NCBI RefSeq assembly: GCF_963678635.1 | Contig: NC_087065.1 | Span: forward strand, 22,773,254-22,837,253 | Direction: 5' to 3' | DNA from: Symsagittifera roscoffensis | Lineage: Eukaryota; Xenacoelomorpha; Acoela; Convolutidae | DNA length: 64,000 nucleotides | In this document: positions 34,428 through 44,384 of the stretch, in pieces | Layout of the letters: every line of letters starts with the position of its first letter | Position numbering within the stretch: position 1 is the first letter of the stretch | Notes under the pieces: generated by a model | Databases searched by the model: none | Seen by the model: the letters and a program-made list of their open reading frames with translations, nothing else | Told to the model about the DNA's origin: nothing | Translations under genes and position numbers: made by a program

Positions 34428-34429
34428 CA

Positions 34430-35179
34430 TGATCTAAGAGAGGAGTAGCAAGACAGTTTTAAAATTTAATTGTCAATGAATGAAGCGAAGACAGTTATCT
34501 ATCGCCCAAATTTTCATAGCTGTTTGAACTTTTAAGTTCGAATCCATCTGATAAATTAGCTCTCCTATAAAAAATGTGCAATTTTGGCCAAAAATATGAA
34601 TGACTTACGTTAAAAATTGTTTTGAAGTTTGAGTTTGTTTTTAGTGGGATGTAAAATATACCTAATAATTTTTTTTAATCTAAAAAACTAAATTACAAAA
34701 AGGGCCCTTCCGTTTAGTTACAGTAAGTGCACAAGCTGGATAGGGCCATACCTGCGATATAAAAATGCATATATATCAGCAATGAAGTCATATATCAGCA
34801 TTAAATGCATCGTTAATGTTAATTTATCTTAGCCGTCCTTCCTCTACAAAAGCGCTTATGGAGTTGTCGATAAATTGAACTTTGCGTAGCGATCTGCACC
34901 CCCTTATACAAAGTATAGAGCTCCTCAGGAGCGCAAAGCTTATTATAGTTTTTATGTAGTTAACGATTCTTTTTGGCTTTCTTGTCTTTTTTCAATTAGC
35001 TTTTTTGGTTAATTGATGCATCGTGCGCGTGGCTGTTGGATCCGAAAATCAGCGGGAAAAACCTACTCTGCTCTACATTTTAATTTTTTTGCTGATATTT
35101 GGAGTTCTTCAGCGTTTCGTAATATTTGTATGCGTATCTTAAGTAAAAATCATATCTAAATTTTTTTTTTTCGGGTTGA
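34430..35179. other. Spacer between duplicated segments
   Basis: AT-rich sequence with no ORF of note and no recognisable repeat. It is the only sequence, together with 34,004-34,430, that separates the two 3.7 kb copies. Confidence 0.5.
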
Positions 35180-38100
35180 AGTTGTATCTGCTTAGTGATA
35201 AAGCATTGAGCCACTTAGAGCATTTTTATTGGCTTCATCAAGGAGTTAATGAGGTTTGTTTGCTTTCGGTTTGTTCTATTATGTTTCACTTTTTTCGGTT
35301 TTCTTAAAAAATTTTCTCTTGTTTTTTCATTGCTGTAACAGGATTGTGAAATTCCAGTATTAGTGATGTTTTCTTACAGCAGCTTAGAAAACATTCATGG
35401 TCAGAGGAATCTTGATTTTAAGGCCGCCCATTTTAAGGTGGTTTAATGTGTCTTTAAGTACTAGGTTAGGTACTACTTGTTCTTTGATCATCTTTTCACA
35501 AGTTTTACATAATGTTAGGCGTTGTCCTGGTTAGAAAAGAAAGATTTTCTTGAACCCACTTAGAAACAAACGTTTGGCGGAAGGTTTTAGCGACTTTAGT
35601 TATTTTTTTTACAAGTTTTTAATTTGTTCATTTTGTTGAAACTCGAAGAACTTTTCCTATAACAGAATCAAGCACTCGGGCGCCTTCCTTTATGGTGATT
35701 CCTGTATTTTCGAAGACTTTCTCAGCATCACCGAATTTTTCATCCTTGAGTCTGAGTTGGCATTAGGATGTTTTAACATAGTAGCCAAAACCAAAAAATT
35801 TACCTAGTGTTACAATTTTATCGAGAGAGATTGCTTAATTTAACAAATGCATTTCCGTCGTCTGCGTACCATTTCTGTATTACGTTGTCTGCTGATAAAA
35901 GTTATATGAGGGTTTTTATGGCTCGTACATGGCCATTGCTGGCGGATCCCCTGGATCGTCCCCTTTTGGGAGTGCATGATTTTTTTTGTTAACAAACAGT
36001 TTAGATGGGTTGAAGTACGAGTTCTTAACCGATGTCAAAACAAATTGGCAGTTTTTTTAAACTCTTTTCAATGCCAATTCTCGGTTTAGCGAGTTGAAAG
36101 CTTTTTCAGCATCTATCAGTAAAACAGCACCGGCGGAGGTTTTGCTGTATTGATCTCTTAGCGTGTAGATCGCATTTTCAATGCCTTTTTTTACCCTAGT
36201 TAGGGTTGGTATTTCAAACAGAGAGATTGCTTAATTTAGAATTTTACTTATTTTAGAATTTAAGTAAAATTCAAGCGACATGAACTCGTTTTTTAGGCAA
36301 CTGGTTTTTGTTCGTCTTTTTATCCTACGCATAACTTCTCCTATGCCTATGCGTCTTACTCCTGGTTTCTTTTTTAGGGGTAGTAATCTACATGCGTTAT
36401 ATGGTTCCCTTATTTGTGAATTTAGTTCTTCTGTAGCTATTTTTTGACAATTTTAGCTATTATTTTTGAAATCTCAACTGATTGTTGTCCGGAGTGTGTT
36501 AAAAAACGTCTTCATTCATTTGCATCAAGGCCAGATGATCAATGAGATCCGTGCATTCTCATGGCTGCTTTCTTGATCTGCTGACCGTTTATCTTATCAA
36601 ATATCGCTTGAGGGAAAAATAAGATTGATTTGAGACTGGTGTAATAAATTTTTTTTGCTATTGCTCTGGATATTTTTCCAGTATTCATTTGTTTGTTGAA
36701 CTGTTATGCTTCAGTTGCAGTTTTTTGTTTAGTTTTCTGGTCAAGCGCAATTGCAGCGCCTTCCTTCGTTATATAGGTCACCCAGTTTCCGTCTTTCCCT
36801 TGCTTAAGTCGCATTGCTACTGTTTTAGATAAAGATCCATCCTTTTTGGACTTTGTTCTGCACTGTAATAATTGTGGAAGACCTTTGCTGCATGCATTGC
36901 GAAGGATCTTTTGTTGTTTTCTATTAGGCTGTTCAGAGATCTAATGACGTTTTCAATGAAACTGTGAATAACTTTATTTTTTGATAGGCTCTTAAAGACC
37001 GGTTTCCAGTTGACCATTTGGGTGTATATTTTCCTCGTGTTTTCAATGAGTTCTTGGGGGGTTTTGACCAAGTGCGTTCTATAGTGGAGCTTCCTCTATA
37101 ATTTTGCGAGTGTGGAGCAGTGGAAGGTTGAGGGTGGATTGAGGGGGCGTGGTAACATGTAATCAAAGACTTACAAAAACAGATTAACATATAATCAAGT
37201 TTTTCTTACCTTTTCCAAAAACAAATTGTTGTAAAGCAACAAAGTTTCACTATAATATTCGAGGCCAACAGATCTTGGTCTGACCGAGCATAATTTCCGT
37301 AGTCTCTTCATGATAACACTAGGTGAAGAGGACGAAAAAACACTTCATTTACTCTACAAATGCATCAATACAGTTAAGTGTTAAAAAGATTAGCCCAGGT
37401 TTAAAGATTTTGAATCCAGGCTTTGAGTCCAGATTTTAAGTTTTGATTCCTGCTCACTTTCCTTAGTACGCGTTCCGTTTTTGCTATATTTCAAATTTAA
37501 CAGAACCGTCCAGTGAATCATGAATTGTGTTCTACAGTTAAATGGAAACACTTCGTATATAAAAATGTTCCATACATCATAATTGGTTCATAGTTGTTCC
37601 ATTCAAAATCGGTTAGAATATTAAGAAAATTATTTGCCGTTACCAAGATCTGGCTGCAAGAACAGAGTTCTATTAGCAGATTTTCAATTCATTCAAATTT
37701 GCTCCCAAGTTAGTTTTTATCTTTCCATTTTTTCCGGAGAAATAAATAGCAACGATCAATTTTTATTTTGCAAATCTCAGCTTACGCAATATACGTTTCT
37801 TATTCCATCGCTGCTTTCTACACTCTGAATGTAGTTAATGCGATTGGTAATACGAATTAGGTTTATAGATCGAGAATGCGTTAAAATTGTAAATTTAAAG
37901 AAACGTTCTCCCACACTTTTGTGCATAACAGGTTTTTTAATTCTAAACTAATCTGTACAGAAAGATCAAAAATAATGAAAAGTGTCATACACGTCGCAAA
38001 ATCTAAAATTTTTGCCCAATCACAACTCCACAATTGTTACTAAAATTATCAAATAACTGTTATATAACAATTTTATTAATTTAGCCACAAATTTCTGAGA

Positions 38101-38862
38101 ATTTTCAAATTTATGTTTTTACAATTTCGTTTTGTTGCTAATTCCAAGCTAACATGTAAATTATTTCAATGTTTTTAGTTTAACAAAAAAACTTTCAATT
38201 CTGGAACTATAGCCTTAGTGTCCGCTCCCTGCTTCTAAACTCGTCGCGCGTGGTAATTGTCGGTCTCTTTTTCCTAATGTGCAGCGCCTCTGATGTAATT
38301 AATCTAACGCTTCTGAGGGCCTGGTCAATTTTCTTTCAATTTCACTCCAATTTTCTACTATCTTTACCACACTGCCTTATGTGCTGCCAACTGCGGTAAC
38401 CTATTTCCGTAGTTCCTCAATCCTTGTGGTGAGATTTATCGCAATCGTGGGACGTGAAATCAATAATGAGATTGAATAAAGGGAGCGAATGATGCTTATG
38501 TATTATACTTAGGTATGGCAATGATAAAAGAGCAAAACCAGACGATCAAAAGGAAATTGAAAAAATATATATATGAAATTGGTAACGCTGTGTCCCTTTC
38601 TTTGAGATGTCGATTTTTTTCTTTAACCTTTCAAAAGAATGTTGTACAGTTTAATTTTTGAACTTTCGATTAGAGGTCAGCTCGGTTCTATATCTTTGTT
38701 TCTGTAGAGTAATTCATGAGCTCAATTATTTCAATCTGTGCATTGTAAGCGGAATGCGCAACAGGCCCAAATTCGGTTTGTCGCAGAATCTGCAACAATG
38801 CTACTTCTCCGCTGATTTGGATTCCACAGTTTTATACCGCTCAAAATTGCTCAAATATAGGC
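35180..38862 (+). repeat. 3.7 kb duplicated segment, copy 2
   Basis: Direct repeat of 30,325-34,003. It starts at AGTTGTATCTGCTTAG after TTTCGGGTTGA. A few small indels distinguish it (for example about 18 extra bases near 37,871 and a missing TTTATCGATC stretch near 38,805). To the right it continues into a different flank (TAACTTGCGGAACC). Confidence 0.85.
35635..37071 (-). pseudogene. Reverse transcriptase pseudogene, copy 2
   Basis: The same pieces as copy 1, shifted by 4,855: N-terminal stretch from 37,071, motif A near 36,086-36,130, YADD near 35,845-35,880. It carries the same frame breaks, so the element was already dead before the segment was duplicated. Confidence 0.7.
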
Positions 38863-38867
38863 TAACT

Positions 38868-39035
38868 TGCGGAACCCGCAACTGTACTTGCAGAAACCAG
38901 AACAGTTTGTGGAATCCACAAACAAACAATAAGACTTTTGTATTGTTTAGTTGAGTTATTGCAGAACCCGTAACTGTATGCGCAATCCGCAAACTGTAAG
39001 TGGAATTCGCAAACTGTCAGTGGAATCCGCATTTT
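38868..39035. repeat. TGCGGAATCCGCAA degenerate repeat cluster
   Basis: Imperfect units of about 18-30 bases with the core GGAATCCGCAAACTGT occur at both ends of the cluster (GCGGAACCCGCAACTGTACT at its start; CGCAATCCGCAAACTGTAAG and GGAATTCGCAAACTGTCAG near 38,980-39,025). Related to the cluster at 18,660-18,930. Confidence 0.55.
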
Positions 39036-39129
39036 GTTTATAGGTAGTAACGTTTTGTTCATACCTTTCTGTTCATTAGTTGGTCACCAGCAACTACGTA
39101 GATCAGCAACCCGTTGAAAAACTTTCAAT

Positions 39130-39290
39130 CTGAAATCCAGTCTAGCCAACTTCGATCTCAATTCATGTAGCCCAACTTCGATCTACATTCCTGTCGAACA
39201 AACCAAACTACGATCTCACTTCCTGTCAAATATACCTCCTCAACAACCATTCCTGTCAACCCTAGTTTGATCTCAATTCCTGCCATCAAT
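39130..39290 (+). repeat. Degenerate ~30 bp tandem repeat
   Basis: Four to five imperfect units of the form CCAACTTCGATCTCAATTCC followed by TGTC or TGTA. Units drift but keep CGATCT and ATTCCTG. Confidence 0.6.
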
Positions 39291-39778
39291 ATCAATGTTG
39301 GCAAAATGAACAATTGAACAAAGTGAAGTAAGCTCATCTAATTTCATCAGCTCCCTTCGATCAATTTAATTAAACTAGATTTGTTTCAATTTAGCCTTTT
39401 TAAAAAACTTTCAAATTGTGAACATATAGTTTGATAAAATAACGTTCTGAGGAAGAAATTTTTGTGTTTTTGAAATTTACATTTTTTAACTGTAAACGTT
39501 TAGTTTTTGTAATTTTTTTAATCTAAACCCTATTTTCTCGAAATAATTTTTTTTAAAAGAGAAATTACTTTCGATGAACGAATTAACTTTAAAGAGATAG
39601 TGCACTCACTTTGGGCAACTTTGACGGTCCGGCATAACTTTAAGACCATAACACATGCTGCATACAGTGAAAAGAAATGGGCTAATTTAAAGAGCTCAAA
39701 TAATAACAAACAGTCATAACAACAAACAGTAAACAGTTCAAGTTGTTCATGCCTAGTCATAAGAAAATCTTGGTCCGA

Positions 39779-40135
39779 CTAGGCCATATTATCTCTGATC
39801 ACTTCTGGGTAGTTATTCTTTACGGGATATCTACCACGGCATGCATTTATATGGGAGTGGATTGTGCTCATGAGGGAATCTCTGTGTTCGTTGATTTTCA
39901 GAGGTTTTTTCAGAGTGTCCAGCTCACGCTCGTGTTTTGCTGGCAAAAAATCCCAATTTTCCCCAAGTTTACTAATCCAAGGTTGATGGCATCCAAAAAA
40001 TTTTGAGGTTACACTTCCCAAAACCTTAGCAGCCCACTGTGTGAATGATAAACGGATTGCTTTTCTGGTTACTGGTGAAGCTGGAACCATAACGAAAGTT
40101 CGCCCTAATTTTTTCCTCATCAAGCCCTTGCACAT
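39779..40135 (-). CDS. Unidentified candidate coding fragment
   Basis: 118-codon ORF, moderately GC-rich, starting MCKGLMRKKLGRTFVMVPAS and ending at 39,779. The protein is mixed charged and hydrophobic, with no obvious signal, membrane segment or motif. A second minus-strand frame is also open over its first third, so coding status is uncertain. It may be an exon of a decayed gene. Confidence 0.25.
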   Translation of the reverse strand: MCKGLMRKKLGRTFVMVPASPVTRKAIRLSFTQWAAKVLGSVTSKFFGCHQPWISKLGENWDFLPAKHERELDTLKKPLKINEHRDSLMSTIHSHINACRGRYPVKNNYPEVIRDNMA

Positions 40136-40635
40136 TTTTATTGCCGAAAGCGTCGCAAAAGTTCGGCTAGTAGGTGTGTGATATCACTCAGATCGCAGCT
40201 AATTTTTTGCTGAAACCAAGCACAAGAGAATAAGTCTTAATTGTTTTTGGAAAAAAAATCGAATTTGAATCAAACAGCAAAATAACAAAAACTCTTCTTA
40301 AGCAAGCTCCATCATAACACAAGGCATTCTCAGAGCGACCTTCGCATTTTCGATAGAACTCAATCCAGAAAATGCTCGCTTCTTTGTGTAACCGAATTTC
40401 ATTTCATCGACAAGGAAACTTTCTACGGCGCGCAAGATAGTCGATCTTAGCTATAATCACAAATTAGAATACGGTTTATAGTTAGATTACGGCAAACTAT
40501 AAAACCGATTTTTATAAGAATCAATTGCATCCAGAACTGCAGCACAAATTTACAGGATATCAGATGAAATCGATGATCATACAGAATATAAGGTTAGTTG
40601 GATGTGATTGATTAGTAGTTTGGTTACACATTTGA

Positions 40636-41244
40636 TTAGTTACATGATAAATTTACCAGTATTACACCGTTGATGCAAGGATAAAACTTCAACGAGAGGT
40701 CATTTTCCGGCACTTCAAAATAATCAAGGCGACTCAAATGATCTTCCTGCGGTTTTCCTCCTTGTTTGTTTTTTTTGGACTTGGACTCTGAGGGTTTTTT
40801 GTTCAGGTCTAGGTTTCTCAGCATCCTTATTTAAATTTTCAAGAAATCGTGTGGCAGTGATTCTCCGAATTGTTTCCTTGATTCGATTTGTGAGTCGTTT
40901 CTCAAATCGGAGTTTTTAGCGTAAAAACTGCCGCTGCTTGAAGTTTTATGTCCCGCAGTATCCTGTGGTTTGTCGACCAAACGAACTCTGCACTGGGACA
41001 CGAAATGGTCGTTGATGATGACAATCTTTTTTTTACACTCCCGGCATGTTCGAAAAAGAACATCGAGTCCCTGTGCAGCCGTCATAAACTGAGCGATAGC
41101 TTCTCTCATCTCGAATTCCGCCTTTTGCTGATGACACAAGCATCATTGTGTTCGAAGAACTTTCTTATATTCCATGCTGCTGCGTTTTCTTCTCCGTCTT
41201 CTGGGACGCTGAAGATGGCACTTCTCGAGCGATTGAATGGTTGA
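40636..41244 (-). pseudogene. Candidate C2HC zinc-finger-like gene fragment
   Basis: The minus ORF 40,831-41,139 (102 codons) contains TCRECKKKIVIINDHFVSQC, that is C-x2-C-x9-H-x4-C (counted by eye), a zinc-knuckle-like arrangement. The same frame continues after one TAA (40,831-40,833) as a Lys-rich tail to 40,636. A second frame upstream (to about 41,244) reads as protein too, suggesting one frameshift. The patch is GC-richer than its surroundings. The fold assignment is tentative; the family is unknown. Confidence 0.3.
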
Positions 41245-41726
41245 AATGAAATAAGTCTTGGTTCAAGAACTGACTAAGGACAATTTACCTGATGCAGGAT
41301 TAATTTGTCACAAATAATGGCGGCTTCACTGATAAGAACTGCACTGTAGTTTTTATCAGTGAAGACGTCATTATCTAGTAGCCGTGTTATCTTTAAGTCG
41401 CAGTTATGGCATAGATGCTACAGTCGCCTGCTGTGCTAAAAAGAGTGGAAATTCTCCAAGCAATCGAGTGGACTGATAACTTGATTGCATGCACTCTAAT
41501 TTCGGTGAGAGCTTGGCCGCTAAATAAAAATCAGTTTATCATCTTCTGCTCAAAGTTAGTTGCATCTCTCATTTTTCATCCGAAACTAGTAAAAATTACG
41601 GACCCAAATAAAATGCCGAACGAAGAAAGCTCATGTTCAGTGCCTTCCAGTTTTCTATCACCATTCGCAGTGCCTTCTAACATCATTTGCCTCAGTCACC
41701 ATTAGCCGCACCAGAGACAACATCAT
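41245..41726. other. Short region without a supported gene
   Basis: A 96-codon plus ORF (41,415-41,705) and an open minus frame overlap here. Neither has motifs. It lies between two minus-strand candidate fragments and may be an intron or decayed linker. Confidence 0.35.
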
Positions 41727-42002
41727 TTAATCCTCCGACACGGGTAACCCTTTTGCGAGCACCTCTTCGACCTTTCGCCTCGCCAATTCTGCCGACAAAT
41801 GAGCAACCACATATCCCTCTGCGACATGTCTATACAGGCCTCTCGATGGTACATCAGTGCTAGCATCAGCAGTACTAGCCATATCCAGCCTGACTGGATT
41901 CCTATATTTCGGCATCACCGTATCCGAATTCTCCAAGGCCATCGGCGTTTCCTCGATATCGAGGAATTGAAATAAAACCGCATGACCATGAGAGGAACCC
42001 AA
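41727..42002 (-). CDS. Unidentified C-terminal coding fragment
   Basis: 91-codon ORF with coding-like composition, ending ...AELARRKVEEVLAKGLPVSED-stop. The C-terminal half looks helical and charged. Its 5' side runs into the left boundary of the macrosatellite (42,043), where homology to the second unit begins, so the rest of the gene may have been displaced by that insertion. An 18-base perfect palindrome, TTCCTCGATATCGAGGAA, lies inside it (41,949-41,966). No family is recognised. Confidence 0.35.
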   Translation of the reverse strand: MGSSHGHAVLFQFLDIEETPMALENSDTVMPKYRNPVRLDMASTADASTDVPSRGLYRHVAEGYVVAHLSAELARRKVEEVLAKGLPVSED

Positions 42003-42245
42003 ATCCCACGAGCTGTTGCGCCCACGAAGTCAAGAGACCACAGAAACAACGAGCCATCAGGAAGTCGCAAAAGGGACCATGCAGACACGGAGATAGTAGG
42101 CGAAACCGTTAGTTGAAGAAATAAGACATGATACAAGCATAACATGTTTCGGTAAACGAAAAACTGAAACTGAGTCATAATAACTTTAGCAACCTGGAAA
42201 AGTCTCCCGAGCTGAAAACCCGATGAGAATGAGACTCTCGAGAAG

Positions 42246-42788
42246 TCAAACGACTGCGTCGATAAAAGAAACGGGACCTTGAACCAAAAGGAATAATTGA
42301 CATTGTTCAGGGCCATTGTCACGTTTCTGTTCAAATACACAGGGATGCTCAAAAATGATCGTCAACACCAAAGTACATTCTGTCGTCCAGGCATTTGTCA
42401 ACATAGAGTAAAAAGCAAAAAAAAACGGTACTGTGGAGCTGAGCATAGAACCGGCAGCCTGTAAGTATGTTTTTAAACCTATAATATACTGGTTTGATGA
42501 AAAAACACTGATGTCCCGATTTGATGACTCAATTTTATAGTGTCAACACCTCGAGTCTCCCCAAGAATTCCAATCTGGCTATTAAAAGCTGTGAAATTGT
42601 ACTATGTGGAGGCCAGATCCCATTTGAAGAAGAGCTATATGAACTATGTTATTCAGCGGGCTTTAGGGGACACCAAAAAAGTGGTGACGACTCAACTGTT
42701 TTTCGTCAATTCATTTGGGAACGCTGTGCTTAATGTTGCTCCACTAGTTGATCAGTTCAAACGCCAGAAAGATCAATATAATGTTTAA
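42246..42788 (+). pseudogene. Decayed spliced ORF, macrosatellite accessory gene 1
   Basis: A textbook intron at 42,461-42,540 (80 bases; CCT|GTAAGTATG ... AATTTTATAG) joins an upstream frame (GTVELSIEPAA) to a downstream frame running from 42,541 to the TAA at 42,788 (TPRVSPRIPIWLLKAVKLYY and onward, about 80 residues). The downstream part includes a hydrophobic strand-like LFFVNSFGNAV. Upstream the frame is broken by a TAA and a frameshift near 42,350-42,415. Both macrosatellite units keep the downstream frame open. The family is not identified. Linkage to a protein-primed polymerase makes a virion-type protein conceivable, but this is inference with weak support. Confidence 0.4.
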
Positions 42789-42959
42789 GTGTCTTCCAAA
42801 GATAATTATTTATCAAAATAGAAACCGACATGGAATCCCGTGTAATCATTTTCTTTTTTTGAAGATTAGTATCATAAATCTGGAGCAGCCAAAGCGCTTT
42901 CTGGAACGTAACGTTGTGCCAAGGTTTTGCAAAGCTTCTGCCTTTGTCTACCAAACCTA

Positions 42960-43390
42960 AATTCGAGATGGGGAAGCGGAAGAAGCAAGCATCAGAACTT
43001 ACCAGAGAGTGGACGGATACACGTACGAAGAGGTTCAGTTGGCAGTGCGATCCCGACAGCATTCTCAACGTTACTTCCGCCAGCTGCAGCGCGCACAGAT
43101 CTTTGCTCAGCAGATGACCACATTCCATGAGCTGTCGAGTAAAATTACAATCTCTTAACCAAAGTGGAACTGGGCAACCTGAAGCAGGTGGTTGACTATG
43201 AGACGAAGCAGCTCAATGATGGATCAAAGAGAAAATTTCAGCCCCTTGAGAAATCTAAAAGCCTGAAAAATACCGCCAAACACATTGGAAGCTTTCCATA
43301 TGAGGCTCATTAGGAGTTGCAGAGTCGTGTATTGACCCTAAAGCTGGGTTGGCATACGTAATGTGACACTTCCCGTCTTTGGAAGAGGTA
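42960..43390 (+). pseudogene. Decayed ORF, macrosatellite accessory gene 2
   Basis: A plus-strand frame reads DGYTYEEVQLAVRSRQHSQR and onward through an Arg/Gln-rich, probably helical segment (about 42,975-43,157). It then continues in shifted frames (GNLKQVVDYETKQLNDG) to the intron at 43,388. Stops and shifts break it in both units. It may be the N-terminal part of the SET-like ORF that follows. No domain is identified. Confidence 0.3.
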
Positions 43391-43470
43391 CTTATTTTTG
43401 TAACCATTCGATAAGTGTATCTCAACAAAATTTTGTTTTTGAATCTGTAATTTGATTTGGTTTTCACTAG

Positions 43471-43738
43471 GTTTGGTTGCTTTGCAATCATTCAGGAAGA
43501 TGACGTGTTAGTGGGTTACTACGACAAAGTAGTAACCAACAGAAAGTGCCGATCAGGAGTTCTTGGTGAATATGTATTGAAAGTTGCGCGTCCTCCTAAG
43601 CGATTGATCGACGCTTCAATTAAAAACTGCTCAATTTATAAACGGGGCGTTTGCCTGGGTCATTTAGCGAACCACGCCACCCTTAAGAGAAGCGAGGCCA
43701 ATGAGAAGAAAGTAGAAGTTGTTTTTTTTCCGGCATAG
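43471..43738 (+). CDS. SET-domain-like ORF, terminal exon
   Basis: Preceded by an 83-base intron (43,388-43,470; GAG|GTACTTATTT ... TTTTCACTAG). The exon encodes FGCFAIIQEDDVLVGYYDK, then GEYVLKV, RLIDAS, GHLANHA and finally KKVEVVFFPA-stop. This series matches the spacing and order of SET methyltransferase landmarks: GxFA, a Y near the first core strand, a Y-x-L strand, the ID box and the N-H box. SET enzymes methylate lysines. The usual NHSC/GxG core is only partly kept and the upstream part is broken (a stop and frame change before the intron), so activity is doubtful. It ends about 50 bases before the left inverted repeat of the polymerase element, convergent with it. Confidence 0.4.
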
Positions 43739-43761
43739 GTGAGTAGTAGAAGAATTAGGAG

Positions 43762-43779
43762 AGGTGTGTGTGTGTGTGT
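43762..43779. repeat. GT microsatellite
   Basis: (GT)n of about 9 repeats. The second macrosatellite unit has about 7, at 57,629-57,641, as expected for slippage. Confidence 0.8.
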
Positions 43780-43787
43780 GAACACCC

Positions 43788-44215
43788 CCAATTTTGAAGA
43801 TGGGGAATAGAACATCTGGTCTGCAAGCTATGTATTAAGATAGGGAATAGATTTCCTATATATTAGGAAAGGGAATAGGTTTTCTAATGTATTAAGATAG
43901 GGATTGATAGGGTTTCAATGTGATGGTAAGATGGTAAGTTTCATAAATTTTTTTGGCACCCAATCTTACCATGTCTTAAGATTGTGTAAAGATGTCTCTA
44001 TATAAAAGTAACGGACCTTCAATGTATTAAGATCAGCTATGCTATGTATTGAGATACGAGGTTTGAGATGGTAAGATGGTAAGTTTGAAAAAAATTTTAG
44101 CGCCTGAAATTTTTGGGGCTCTATTTTGCCGATAGATGCGTTTATTAGCTAACTCGATTTAAATGTTTTGAATAGTGTTTTATTTGTTTGAAAACTATCT
44201 AAAGCTACACTGAAA
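43788..44215 (+). repeat. Left inverted repeat of polymerase element, unit 1
   Basis: The reverse complement of this stretch matches 48,045-48,425 along its whole length, with substitutions and small indels. Shared landmarks include the GGATGTTCTATTCCCTATCTT-type end, paired TTACCATCTTACCATC strings, CTTAATACATTGAA and CGGCAAAAT. It carries repeated ATGTATTAAGATAGGGAATAG motifs. Confidence 0.75.
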
Positions 44216-44384
44216 ACGAACGAAACTTCGAGAAAAAATATCAGCATTTTGAGAAAAAAAGTTAATATCAAAAGATGAAGTATATAAATCATTGCTTCGT
44301 ATACTCATTTTAACACAAGCTTACAGTTAATTAACCAATACTGAATTGGATGCAGCTACACTATCATTTTTTACTAGCTCAAAG

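Noticed and set aside
34525..34555. GTTCGAATCC string suggesting a tRNA T-loop
   Set aside because: The flanking bases cannot form the five-pair T stem, and no acceptor or anticodon arm fits around it.
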